Below are positions 1 through 6,175 of a stretch of 8,085 nt of DNA, piece by piece. The notes under the pieces are model-generated. The model searched no databases. It had not been told where the DNA came from and saw only the letters and a program-made list of their open reading frames with translations. Made by a program: the position numbers and the translations under genes. Source of the DNA: Endomicrobiales bacterium (lineage in GTDB: Bacteria > Elusimicrobiota > Endomicrobiia > Endomicrobiales > JALOBY01); NCBI GenBank assembly GCA_023228045.1, contig JALOBY010000034.1, positions 1 through 8,085 of the forward strand, written 5' to 3'. Numbering within the stretch: position 1 is the stretch's first letter; the number at the start of each line of letters is the position of its first letter.

Positions 1-550
1 GAAGCAATATATGAATAATTGAACGGGTTAGATCTACCCAAAAATTTCCTATCTCAGATACACTTTGGTGAACAAATGCTCTAATAAAAGCAACCATCGC
101 GGCAATACCAGTTGCAGCAGACAAGAAATTCTGCACTGTCATGCCAAGCATTTGCGTAAGATAACTCATAGTACTTTCGCCGCCATAGTTCTGCCAGTTA
201 GTATTTGTTACGAATGATATAGCGGTATTTAACGCAAGATCCCACTTCAGCGGCCCAGATCCATTTGGATTGAAAGGCAATAAATGCTGAAATTCTAAAA
301 TAAGAAAAAGAGCGACAATTCCTATGGCATTGAAAATAATTAAATTCAACGCATAGGTTTTCCAATTCATTTCTTCAGCAGTGTTTACGCCGAACAATTT
401 GTAAAGAGTTTTTTCTATCGGCATTAACAACGGCATTAAAAAGGTTTTATTGCCAGAAAACACATTAGCCATATATCTACCCAAAAACACAGAACATATT
501 GTTAAAACCGATAAAAAAAGTATGAGCTGTAGTACCCATCCACTAAACAT
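1..550 (-). CDS. kdpA: Potassium-transporting ATPase subunit A (KdpA), N-terminal part, cut by the window edge
   Basis: KdpA is the K+-selective, channel-like membrane subunit of the KdpFABC P-type ATPase, which imports K+ at very low external concentration. Reading the minus strand from the ATG at 550 gives 183 open codons with no stop before the window edge, about a third of the usual ~560 residues. The start MFSGWVLQL is a hydrophobic first helix, with a second membrane segment around residues 68-83. The first selectivity-filter region is plain: SFVTNTNWQNYGGE, followed by MSYLTQMLGMTVQNFLSAATG, all hallmarks of the family. A GGAGG Shine-Dalgarno at 560-564, nine bases before the ATG, supports this start. 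No kdpF-like small gene precedes it. It is the first gene behind a c-di-AMP riboswitch, which fits the known control of K+ importers by c-di-AMP. kdpB and kdpC are expected beyond the left edge but cannot be seen. Confidence 0.96.
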   Translation of the reverse strand, partial: MFSGWVLQLILFLSVLTICSVFLGRYMANVFSGNKTFLMPLLMPIEKTLYKLFGVNTAEEMNWKTYALNLIIFNAIGIVALFLILEFQHLLPFNPNGSGPLKWDLALNTAISFVTNTNWQNYGGESTMSYLTQMLGMTVQNFLSAATGIAAMVAFIRAFVHQSVSEIGNFWVDLTRSIIHILL

Positions 551-590
551 AATATGAAACCTCCATACAACAAAAAAAATTAAGCTATAT

Positions 591-627
591 AAATAAAAAA
601 CACCAGAGAACCTATTTCTTTGGTGTT
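591..627 (-). terminator. Intrinsic terminator of the kdp leader (riboswitch expression platform)
   Basis: On the minus strand AACACCA (627-621) pairs with TGGTGTT (605-599). The stem continues after one mismatch with AGAA/TTCT around an ATAGG loop, then runs into TTTTTTATTT (600-591). It lies between the ydaO riboswitch aptamer and the kdpA ribosome binding site, so it is the likely ligand-controlled attenuator. A competing hairpin, AGAGAAC (631-625) with GTTCTCT (611-605), overlaps both outer arms and cannot form at the same time. Confidence 0.85.
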
Positions 628-655
628 CTCTCAAAAGTAGAGGCTTAATGCGCCT

Positions 656-804
656 CTTAGACTTACGGGGTTAGCTGTCGGGCTCGGGTTTGAGATGTCC
701 CCTAATCCCGCCATCAGCGAGATATTAGCCCCAAGACTTTTAAAATCAAAGTCAAATTTGGGTTCCCCATCTTTCCATCCCGCTTTAACGAGATTAAGAC
801 AAGT
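656..804 (-). ncRNA. Cyclic-di-AMP (ydaO/yuaA-type) riboswitch in the kdpA leader
   Basis: The minus-strand RNA carries the conserved blocks of the ydaO class in order: CUUAAUC (799-793), GGGGAACCCA, UUGGGGCUAAU, a GGGAUUAGGGGA segment, and the strongly diagnostic 3' block GACAGCUAACCCCGUAAG. A P1 helix can form between CUUGUCUU (5' side) and AAGUCUAAG (3' side), with one mismatch and a bulge. An internal hairpin AUCUCGC/GCGGGAU is also visible. Known members bind c-di-AMP and usually switch expression off. They are typical of genes for K+ transport and cell-wall turnover, which matches the downstream kdpA. An intrinsic terminator follows within about 30 bases, so control is probably transcriptional attenuation. 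The c-di-AMP assignment rests on the family; the off direction is inferred from the family and the terminator. Confidence 0.94.
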
Positions 805-820
805 TCAGTATGTTGTTTGG

Positions 821-849
821 ATTCTACTGCTTTGTTTTATTTTTGTCAA
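821..849 (-). promoter_or_regulatory. Sigma70-type promoter of the kdp riboswitch transcript
   Basis: TTGACA (849-844) and TAGAAT (826-821) are separated by exactly 17 bases. Transcription would begin near 814, about ten bases before the 5' strand of the riboswitch P1 helix, exactly where a riboswitch leader should start. The -35 sits in the loop side of an A/T-rich inverted repeat, GTTTTATT (834-841) with AATAAAAC (848-855), which might be an operator or chance. Confidence 0.88.
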
Positions 850-886
850 TAAAACTTACATGACCCCAGTATAAATAAACTTAAAA

Positions 887-1546
887 TTACTTCTTTCTAA
901 TATAAATCTGACCGGCTATTGCGCTATCTATGGCAATTTGCGTTTGGCCTGCAATTATTACAAAAGATGGGCTTTTCTGATGAAGTTTAATGGTAGCACC
1001 CGGGACAACACCCAGCGAAAATATTTTATGAATGAACTTATGCTCACCTGTTACTATATAAGCCACAACTCCGCTTTGCCCAACAGCAAGTTTTGTTAGC
1101 GGCACAACTATTGCCTCTATCTCCCCTTCCGCTTTTTTACAACACTCACCCGAAGGAATTTTTGAACCGTGCGGGCAATACTGAGGATGCCCCAAAAGCG
1201 TACAAATGGCATCTGTAACATCATGAGATATAATATGCTCAAATTCACAAGCATTTTTATCTAAATCTTCTTTTCTAAGCTCGATAACATCGGCAAAAAG
1301 ACGCTCCGCAAGCCGGTGCCTTCTTGTGATATCTCTGGCAATTTTTTCTCCACTTTGAGTTAATGCAAGGTCGTTTCCATTTTCAACTATCACATGCCCT
1401 TGTTCCAAAAGTTTATCCAAAATACCTTCAGTAACACCACTTTCAATTTTTTCTTTTATTTTTGAAAAGCTTTTATCCCCAACTTCTATTGACTTCCAAA
1501 TAATTCCAAGGGCTTCTTCCACATCATAATCAAAACATACTTTCAT
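887..1546 (-). CDS. DtxR/MntR-family metal-dependent transcriptional regulator with C-terminal FeoA-like domain
   Basis: This 219-residue protein has the layout of a DtxR-type repressor: an N-terminal winged helix (about residues 8-65), a metal-binding dimerisation domain (about 70-130) and an SH3-like FeoA domain (about 146-218, starting VVPLTKLAVGQSG and containing SLGVVPGATIKL). RRHRLAERLF (75-84) and CEFEH (100-104) match the family metal ligands: His77, Glu81, Cys100, Glu103 and His104. CPHG (124-127) followed by a GECC motif (133-136) gives an extra cysteine cluster. The start is supported by an AAAGGTGG ribosome binding site. It lies 16 bases after feoB, so the two are almost certainly co-transcribed. 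It probably regulates feoB or other metal-uptake genes in response to Fe2+ or Mn2+. The FeoA-like domain could also stand in for a separate FeoA, which is absent here. Whether iron or manganese is the signal cannot be told from the sequence. Confidence 0.9.
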   Translation of the reverse strand: MKVCFDYDVEEALGIIWKSIEVGDKSFSKIKEKIESGVTEGILDKLLEQGHVIVENGNDLALTQSGEKIARDITRRHRLAERLFADVIELRKEDLDKNACEFEHIISHDVTDAICTLLGHPQYCPHGSKIPSGECCKKAEGEIEAIVVPLTKLAVGQSGVVAYIVTGEHKFIHKIFSLGVVPGATIKLHQKSPSFVIIAGQTQIAIDSAIAGQIYIRKK

Positions 1547-1562
1547 AACTGTACCACCTTTT

Positions 1563-3491
1563 TTACAAAATTTTAAATAATTTTATTGCGAAGTTTAATG
1601 CTCCACCAAATAATATTGCGTAAGTAAACACAAATAGCATTATTGTTAAAGCTAACTTCCAGCCCTTTTCTCTAACGGTTACAAAAAATTGCGCTATACA
1701 AGGCAAAAACAGTGTTATTATAACCGCGCTAACAGCAATTTGCGCATGAGAAAGCAGACCATTTTTTGCCATTATAAAAAACCCTGCCGCACCATAATCT
1801 CTTCTTAAAAAACCCATAATAAAGTTACCGGTTGTTTCCGCAGGAAGGCCCAAAAACCCGACAATAACAGGGCTTGCAAGTTTTTGCAAAACCAAAAGCG
1901 CGCCAATTTTATCCAGAGTGAAAAGTATAACAGTACCTAAAATAAATAATGGAACTGCCTCTTTTAGATACCATAACATTCGCATATAAACTTTTATTAA
2001 AATGTTTGAAATCATCGGCATTCTAATGGGTGGCACTTCTAAAATAAATGGAGACGGCTTGCCAGGCACTAACTTGTTGGCAAGAAGCCCAACAAAAACA
2101 AGAGAAGAAAATACCGACATAAACCAGATTGCCGTAACTTTAAATGATAAGCCGCCCAAAAGCCCTAGCACCACACCAAGCTGCGCTGAACATGGAACAC
2201 CAAGAGCCAAAAGCAAAATAACCAAAAATCGTTCGCGTTTTGTTTCAAGAATTCTGCTTGTGAGCGTTGCCATAGTGCCGCAGCCAAGCCCGAGCATCAT
2301 AGGTAAAACCGCTTTACCGTTTAAACCTATGAACTTCATAAGCTTATCTAACATTAAAGAAAGCCGCGGCAAATAGCCGGAATCTTCCAACACTCCAAAA
2401 AATAGAAAAAAAGTTGCAACAATCGGCATTATAATTGCAAAGGCATAGGTTAACGCCATAGTTATTACACCAAACTTACCAATAAAAAAATCTCTAATTA
2501 TTTGTGGAAGCGATAAAGCACTAATCAGGTCAACAAAGAAAGGATTAACATAAACTGCAAAAACTTTTTTTTCTAATAAATTAACTAAAAAACCAGCACC
2601 AAACTGTCCTACAAACTTATACATAATAAATAAAACAAAAAACACAATAAAATAGCCCAAGATGGGTGACATTGATAAACTTCCTACTTTTGAAAGAAAT
2701 GAGGAAGCTGACGATTTGACATTTTTTTCCACACGAGAAACCACAGAAAGCGCAAAATCATTTCTTGCCTTAAAAAGTTTGTAACTAAACTCGGCAGCAG
2801 GAACTTTTTTATTAAGTTTTTCCACCGACTTCTCAACAACTTTAATGTTATCGTTTTCAAAATACTTTATTGCATCATTCTGGCCAGCAAGCAATTGCGT
2901 TGCAATTGGCTTGCACACCTTCTGCGCGCTATCTTGAGGGCAAATTGAAGAGATACCCTGTTCTACATCTGATGAAAATATTTTTGGTGAAATTGCCACC
3001 TTAGCAGAAACAATTTTCTTTTTTAATTCACTAATACCAAAACCTGTTGTAGCTACAGTTTCAACTACACTGATTCCAAGTTGTCTTGAGAGCAATTCTT
3101 TATCAATTTTTATGCCTCTGTCTTTGGCTTCATCGGTCATATTAAGAACTAAAACCATTGGCAAACCAAGCTCCATAAGCTCGCTTGCTAAGAGCAACGA
3201 ACGCACTAAGTTTTTAGCATCTGCCACCTGCACTATAATATCCGCCGACGAAAAAAGAATATCCCTTGATACCTGCTCATCTTCGGAACTTGGCAAAAGC
3301 GATATAGTGCCTGGGGTATCAATAACCTCAAAGTGCTTTCCGTGCAACTCCATAGTTCCGCGGCTTACATCTACAGTAGTTCCAGGGTAATTTGAAACAA
3401 CCGCATAACGCCCGGTAAGCCGGCCAAAAACAACCGACTTGCCAACATTGGGGTTTCCAACTAAAGCAATTTTAGACACCTTATCTGCCAT
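1563..3491 (-). CDS. feoB: Ferrous iron transport protein B (FeoB)
   Basis: FeoB is the inner-membrane Fe2+ transporter with a cytosolic N-terminal G domain. The 642-residue product shows GNPNVGKS (12-19, G1), the NYPGTT switch region (34-39, G2), DTPG (58-61, G3) and NMTD (117-120, G4). A helical linker runs to about residue 270, followed by a long multi-span membrane half. Family hallmarks in the membrane part include LEDSGYLPR, a GLGCGTMATLTSR block, LGVPCSAQLGV and GFLRRDYGAAG near the C-terminus. It is somewhat shorter than the common 700-770 residues, with no sign of truncation. An AGAGAG ribosome binding site lies eight bases before the ATG. It follows a Fur-family gene after 86 bases that contain a 21-bp palindrome, and precedes a DtxR/FeoA regulator by 16 bases, forming an iron-uptake locus. 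No free-standing feoA or feoC is visible. Confidence 0.96.
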   Translation of the reverse strand: MADKVSKIALVGNPNVGKSVVFGRLTGRYAVVSNYPGTTVDVSRGTMELHGKHFEVIDTPGTISLLPSSEDEQVSRDILFSSADIIVQVADAKNLVRSLLLASELMELGLPMVLVLNMTDEAKDRGIKIDKELLSRQLGISVVETVATTGFGISELKKKIVSAKVAISPKIFSSDVEQGISSICPQDSAQKVCKPIATQLLAGQNDAIKYFENDNIKVVEKSVEKLNKKVPAAEFSYKLFKARNDFALSVVSRVEKNVKSSASSFLSKVGSLSMSPILGYFIVFFVLFIMYKFVGQFGAGFLVNLLEKKVFAVYVNPFFVDLISALSLPQIIRDFFIGKFGVITMALTYAFAIIMPIVATFFLFFGVLEDSGYLPRLSLMLDKLMKFIGLNGKAVLPMMLGLGCGTMATLTSRILETKRERFLVILLLALGVPCSAQLGVVLGLLGGLSFKVTAIWFMSVFSSLVFVGLLANKLVPGKPSPFILEVPPIRMPMISNILIKVYMRMLWYLKEAVPLFILGTVILFTLDKIGALLVLQKLASPVIVGFLGLPAETTGNFIMGFLRRDYGAAGFFIMAKNGLLSHAQIAVSAVIITLFLPCIAQFFVTVREKGWKLALTIMLFVFTYAILFGGALNFAIKLFKIL

Positions 3492-3540
3492 ATTAAAAAC
3501 TCTCTTTTATTTATGTCACCAAAACGTATCAAACTCTTAT

Positions 3541-3561
3541 TATTGAAATTTGATTTCAATA
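3541..3561. promoter_or_regulatory. 21-bp palindrome upstream of feoB, Fur-box-like operator candidate
   Basis: Perfect 9-bp arms TATTGAAAT and ATTTCAATA flank a TTG spacer. The core TGAAATTTGATTTCA has the TGA-N9-TCA spacing of the 15-mer Fur consensus TGATAATNATTATCA. It lies in the 86-base gap between a Fur-family gene and feoB, about 50 bases before the feoB start. The sequence shows the palindrome; binding by Fur or by the adjacent DtxR protein is inferred. I could not place a convincing separate feoB promoter nearby, so feoB may have a weak promoter or be read from the fur promoter. Confidence 0.55.
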
Positions 3562-3577
3562 TAAACTCAAAAAAAAA

Positions 3578-4012
3578 TTATTTTTTTGCTGCGCACGCCC
3601 TGCAAACTCCAAAAACCTCTAACTTGTGCGATAATGGAACAAAACCCTTAGAGAGTGCAACTCGCTCTTGAAGTTTCTCAAGTGTAGGATCAAACACTTC
3701 AATTAACGATCTGCAACGAGTACAAATTAAATGATCATGATGTTGATGACCATAGAGATGTTCGTATTTTACTACCCCATCGCCAAAATCAACCTCACTG
3801 CAAAGCCCTAACGATAAAAATAACTTCATTGCGCGATAAACAGTTGTATGCCCAATACCGCGGTATTTTTTTTTGACTAAAGAATGCAATTCATCAATAG
3901 AAATATGTTTTTCAACCCCAAGGAATGTTTTAAGAATGTTCTCCCGTTGAAGCGTAGAGCGCAAACCTTGTTCTTTAATAAATTGCTGTAAAATTACTAT
4001 TTCTTTTTTCAT
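3578..4012 (-). CDS. Fur-family metal-responsive transcriptional regulator
   Basis: The 144-residue product (from the ATG at 4012) has the Fur fold: an N-terminal winged helix with recognition segment GHTTVYRAMKLF (54-65), then a metal-binding dimerisation domain. HHDH (91-94), Glu84, Glu105 and His129 correspond to regulatory metal ligands. Two CxxC motifs, CTRC (97-100) and CRAC (137-140), form the structural zinc site. An in-frame ATG at 4054 would add 14 residues, but it lies between the -35 and -10 of a consensus promoter, so it should not be in the transcript. The later start is chosen although its ribosome binding site (AGAG) is weak. Position directly upstream of feoB, plus a Fur-box-like palindrome, suggests iron-sensing Fur. 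PerR or Zur are possible, because the sequence alone does not separate these subgroups firmly. Confidence 0.9.
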   Translation of the reverse strand: MKKEIVILQQFIKEQGLRSTLQRENILKTFLGVEKHISIDELHSLVKKKYRGIGHTTVYRAMKLFLSLGLCSEVDFGDGVVKYEHLYGHQHHDHLICTRCRSLIEVFDPTLEKLQERVALSKGFVPLSHKLEVFGVCRACAAKK

Positions 4013-4044
4013 AAATTTATAATCTCTAATGAAATTGTTTTTCA

Positions 4045-4073
4045 ATAATAGCATCTAAAAACAATATTGTCAA
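4045..4073 (-). promoter_or_regulatory. Consensus promoter of the Fur-family gene
   Basis: TTGACA (4073-4068), a 17-base spacer and TATTAT (4050-4045) make a near-perfect sigma70 promoter. Transcription would start near 4038, leaving a leader of about 25 bases before the ATG at 4012. A 10-bp perfect palindrome ACAATATTGT (4061-4070) overlaps the end of the -35 and the spacer and could be an autoregulatory site, though such short A/T palindromes arise by chance. Confidence 0.82.
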
Positions 4074-4086
4074 CTAACAATTTTAT

Positions 4087-4115
4087 AGATTCCCGATTAA
4101 GCACTCGGGAATGAC
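4087..4115. repeat. Short palindromic repeat (GTCATTCCCGA...TCGGGAATCT type)
   Basis: The 29-bp element AGATTCCCGA...TCGGGAATGAC has 8-bp arms ATTCCCGA (4089-4096) and TCGGGAAT (4105-4112) around an 8-base loop. Its ends (GTCATT and AATCT, read on the minus strand) match those of the repeat units near 7941-8012, so it looks like a member of a dispersed intergenic repeat family. It sits between the groEL terminator and the fur promoter, and has no U-run of its own that would make it a terminator. Confidence 0.6.
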
Positions 4116-4120
4116 AAACC

Positions 4121-4161
4121 ATAAATAAAAAGCCCGCCGTGTTTTAAACACGACGGGCTTT
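4121..4161 (-). terminator. Intrinsic terminator of the groESL operon
   Basis: On the minus strand AAAGCCCG (4161-4154) pairs with CGGGCTTT (4136-4129). The stem continues through a T-G wobble into CGTGTT/AACACG around a tiny loop. It is followed by TTTTTATTTAT, and it begins about 20 bases after the groEL stop codon. The stem is long and G/C-rich at its base, so this is a strong terminator. Confidence 0.93.
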
Positions 4162-4182
4162 ATTACTTATTATTTATGCTTC

Positions 4183-5802
4183 TTAATACTCAGGTGGCAT
4201 TTGTGGCATTTGCATTCCAGATTTCTTCTCAGGAATATCTGTTATCAATACCTCAGTTGTAAGAAGAAGCCCAGCTATTGAAGCTGCATTTTGTAACGCA
4301 AAACGCGTAACTTTCGCAGGGTCAACTATACCAGCTTTTAGCATATCAACATACTCACCAGTTTCAGCGTTAAAACCAAAAGAGGCTTCTTTGCTGTTGC
4401 GCACTTTATCTACAACTATTGAACCATCTACACCGGCGTTAAAAGCAATCTGGCGAATTGGCTCTTCTAATGCGCGTTTTACTATATTTATACCTGTTTG
4501 CTCATCAAAGTCATTGCCTTTTAGTTTATCAAGTACCGATAGAGTACGCAAAATTGCAACACCGCCACCAGGCACAACACCTTCTTCCACACCGGCTCTG
4601 GTTGCGTGCATTGCGTCTTCAACTTTGAACTTTTTGGCTTTCATTTCGGTTTCAGTTGCCGCACCTACATTAATAACCGCTACGCCGCCAACAAGTTTTG
4701 CAAGGCGTTCCTGAAGTTTTTCTTTGTCGTAATCTGATTTAGTTTCGTCAATTTGTTTACGAAGTTGAGAGATGCGTTTATCAATTTCCTTTTTATCGCC
4801 AGCACCTGAAATAATTGTTGTGTTTTCTTTATCAATTACAACTCTTTTTGCCTGGCCAAGCATATCAAGTGTTGCCTTATCAAGTTTCAAACCAACCTCT
4901 TCAGATATTACAGTTCCACCGGTTAGTGTGGCTATATCTTGAAGCATCTCTTTTCTTCTATCTCCGAAACCAGGGGCCTTAACAGCCACAACTTTTAAAG
5001 TGCCTCTTATTTTATTTACAACAAGTGTTGCAAGGGCTTCGCCGTCTATATCTTCTGCAATTATTGTAAATGGTCTGCCTGTTTGCACAACTTTTTCAAG
5101 CAAAGGCAAAATTTCCTGCATTGAAGATATTTTTTTGTCGGTTATTATAAGGTAGCTATCATCAAGAGATGACTCCATTCTTTCGGCGTCGGTAACAAAG
5201 TACGGTGAAATGTAACCGCGATCAAACTGCATACCTTCTACAACATCAAGGGTTGTGTCGGCCGATTTTCCTTCTTCTACGGTTATAACGCCATCTTTAC
5301 CAACTTTTTCCATAGCATCGGCAATAAGTTTTCCTATCTCTTTATCAGACGCTGAGATGGATGCAATTTGGGCAATTTCTTCTTTACCTTTTACCTGTTT
5401 TGCCATCTTTTTTATTTCTTCTACAACCGCGACAACGGCCTTATCTATGCCGCGTTTAATATGCATAGCGTTTGCACCGGCAGTTATATTTCTTAAACCT
5501 TCAGTAATAATCGCCTGAGCAAGAACAGCCGCCGTTGTGGTACCGTCACCGGCAACATCGTTTGTTTTTGAGGCAACTTCTTTTACAAGTTGAGCGCCCA
5601 TATTTTCAAATGGATCTTCAAGCTCAATTTCTTTTGCAATGGTTACGCCGTCGTTTGTAACAACAGGGGAACCATATTTTTTATCAAGTACAACATAACG
5701 GCCTTTAGGTCCGAGTGTAACTTTTACGGCATTGGCAAGTTTGTCAACACCATTTTTTATAGCTTTACGCGCTTCGTCGGTATAAATTATTTGTTTTGCC
5801 AT
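4183..5802 (-). CDS. groEL: Chaperonin GroEL (60 kDa chaperonin, Hsp60)
   Basis: GroEL forms the double-ring ATP-dependent folding chamber in the cytosol and works with the GroES lid. The 539-residue product is full length. It shows the ATP-binding motifs LGPKG (30-34), NDGVTIAKEI (50-59) and GDGTTT (85-90). The apical segment APGFGDRRKEML and the late KVEDAMHATRAGVEEG...PGGG block, which holds the catalytic Asp region, are also present. The C-terminus ends GMQMPQMPPEY rather than the common run of GGM repeats; it is still short, methionine-rich and presumably flexible. A GGGGAAAG ribosome binding site lies in the 23-base gap after groES, and a strong terminator follows. Expression is expected to follow the CIRCE/HrcA control upstream of groES. 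Confidence 0.99.
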   Translation of the reverse strand: MAKQIIYTDEARKAIKNGVDKLANAVKVTLGPKGRYVVLDKKYGSPVVTNDGVTIAKEIELEDPFENMGAQLVKEVASKTNDVAGDGTTTAAVLAQAIITEGLRNITAGANAMHIKRGIDKAVVAVVEEIKKMAKQVKGKEEIAQIASISASDKEIGKLIADAMEKVGKDGVITVEEGKSADTTLDVVEGMQFDRGYISPYFVTDAERMESSLDDSYLIITDKKISSMQEILPLLEKVVQTGRPFTIIAEDIDGEALATLVVNKIRGTLKVVAVKAPGFGDRRKEMLQDIATLTGGTVISEEVGLKLDKATLDMLGQAKRVVIDKENTTIISGAGDKKEIDKRISQLRKQIDETKSDYDKEKLQERLAKLVGGVAVINVGAATETEMKAKKFKVEDAMHATRAGVEEGVVPGGGVAILRTLSVLDKLKGNDFDEQTGINIVKRALEEPIRQIAFNAGVDGSIVVDKVRNSKEASFGFNAETGEYVDMLKAGIVDPAKVTRFALQNAASIAGLLLTTEVLITDIPEKKSGMQMPQMPPEY

Positions 5803-5825
5803 TGTTTCTTTCCCCTTTTTTTTAA

Positions 5826-6113
5826 TTACTCAATTATGGCCAAGATATCATCTTGACCCATTATCATATATTCAACATCTTCAATTTTAACTTCCGTGCC
5901 AGCATACTTACCGTAAAGAACTTTGTCGCCTTTCTTAACATCCATAGCAACAACTTTGCCATCGTCGCCAATTTTGCCTTTACCTACTGCGATAACTTCA
6001 CCTTCTTGTGGCTTTTCTTTTGCGGTGTCAGGAATTATTATACCACCCTTTTTTACTTCTTTGGACTCAGAGGGCTTTACAAGCACTCTGTCGCCAAGCG
6101 GTCTTAAAGCCAT
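5826..6113 (-). CDS. groES: Co-chaperonin GroES (10 kDa chaperonin)
   Basis: GroES is the heptameric lid of the GroEL chamber. The 95-residue product has the family length and motifs: ALRPLGDRVLVKP at the start, the mobile loop with the GroEL-binding GGIIIPD (about residues 23-29), the GEVIAVGKG turn, KKGDKVLYGKYAGTEVK, and a final DDILAIIE. An AGGAGG ribosome binding site seven bases before the ATG is the strongest in the window. It is the first gene of the groESL operon, 23 bases before groEL, and lies just behind a consensus promoter and a CIRCE element. Confidence 0.99.
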   Translation of the reverse strand: MALRPLGDRVLVKPSESKEVKKGGIIIPDTAKEKPQEGEVIAVGKGKIGDDGKVVAMDVKKGDKVLYGKYAGTEVKIEDVEYMIMGQDDILAIIE

Positions 6114-6148
6114 AACTGTACCTCCTGTTTTTATTTTTACTCATTTTT

Positions 6149-6175
6149 TTATCACTCTGCTTTATAGGGTGCTAA
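6149..6175. promoter_or_regulatory. CIRCE operator (HrcA-binding site) of groESL
   Basis: On the minus strand TTAGCACCC, nine bases, then GAGTGATAA match the CIRCE consensus TTAGCACTC-N9-GAGTGCTAA, with one mismatch in each arm and the exact spacing. It overlaps the last base of the -10 element and covers the expected transcription start, the classical repressing position. This implies an hrcA gene elsewhere in the genome and heat-shock derepression of groESL. Confidence 0.95.

Noticed and set aside
543..566. Seven-codon minus-strand upstream frame overlapping the kdpA start
   Set aside because: Its ATG directly abuts the kdpA ribosome binding site and it has none of its own, so a leader peptide is not supported.
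2002..2376. Plus-strand open frame of 124 codons
   Set aside because: It is entirely antisense to the conserved membrane half of feoB, and its composition (Ser/Thr/Pro/Lys) is that of a reversed membrane-protein frame.
4097..4108. GAGTGCTTAA within the palindromic repeat, resembling half a CIRCE site
   Set aside because: There is no partner arm at the CIRCE spacing, and the bases belong to the repeat's loop and stem.
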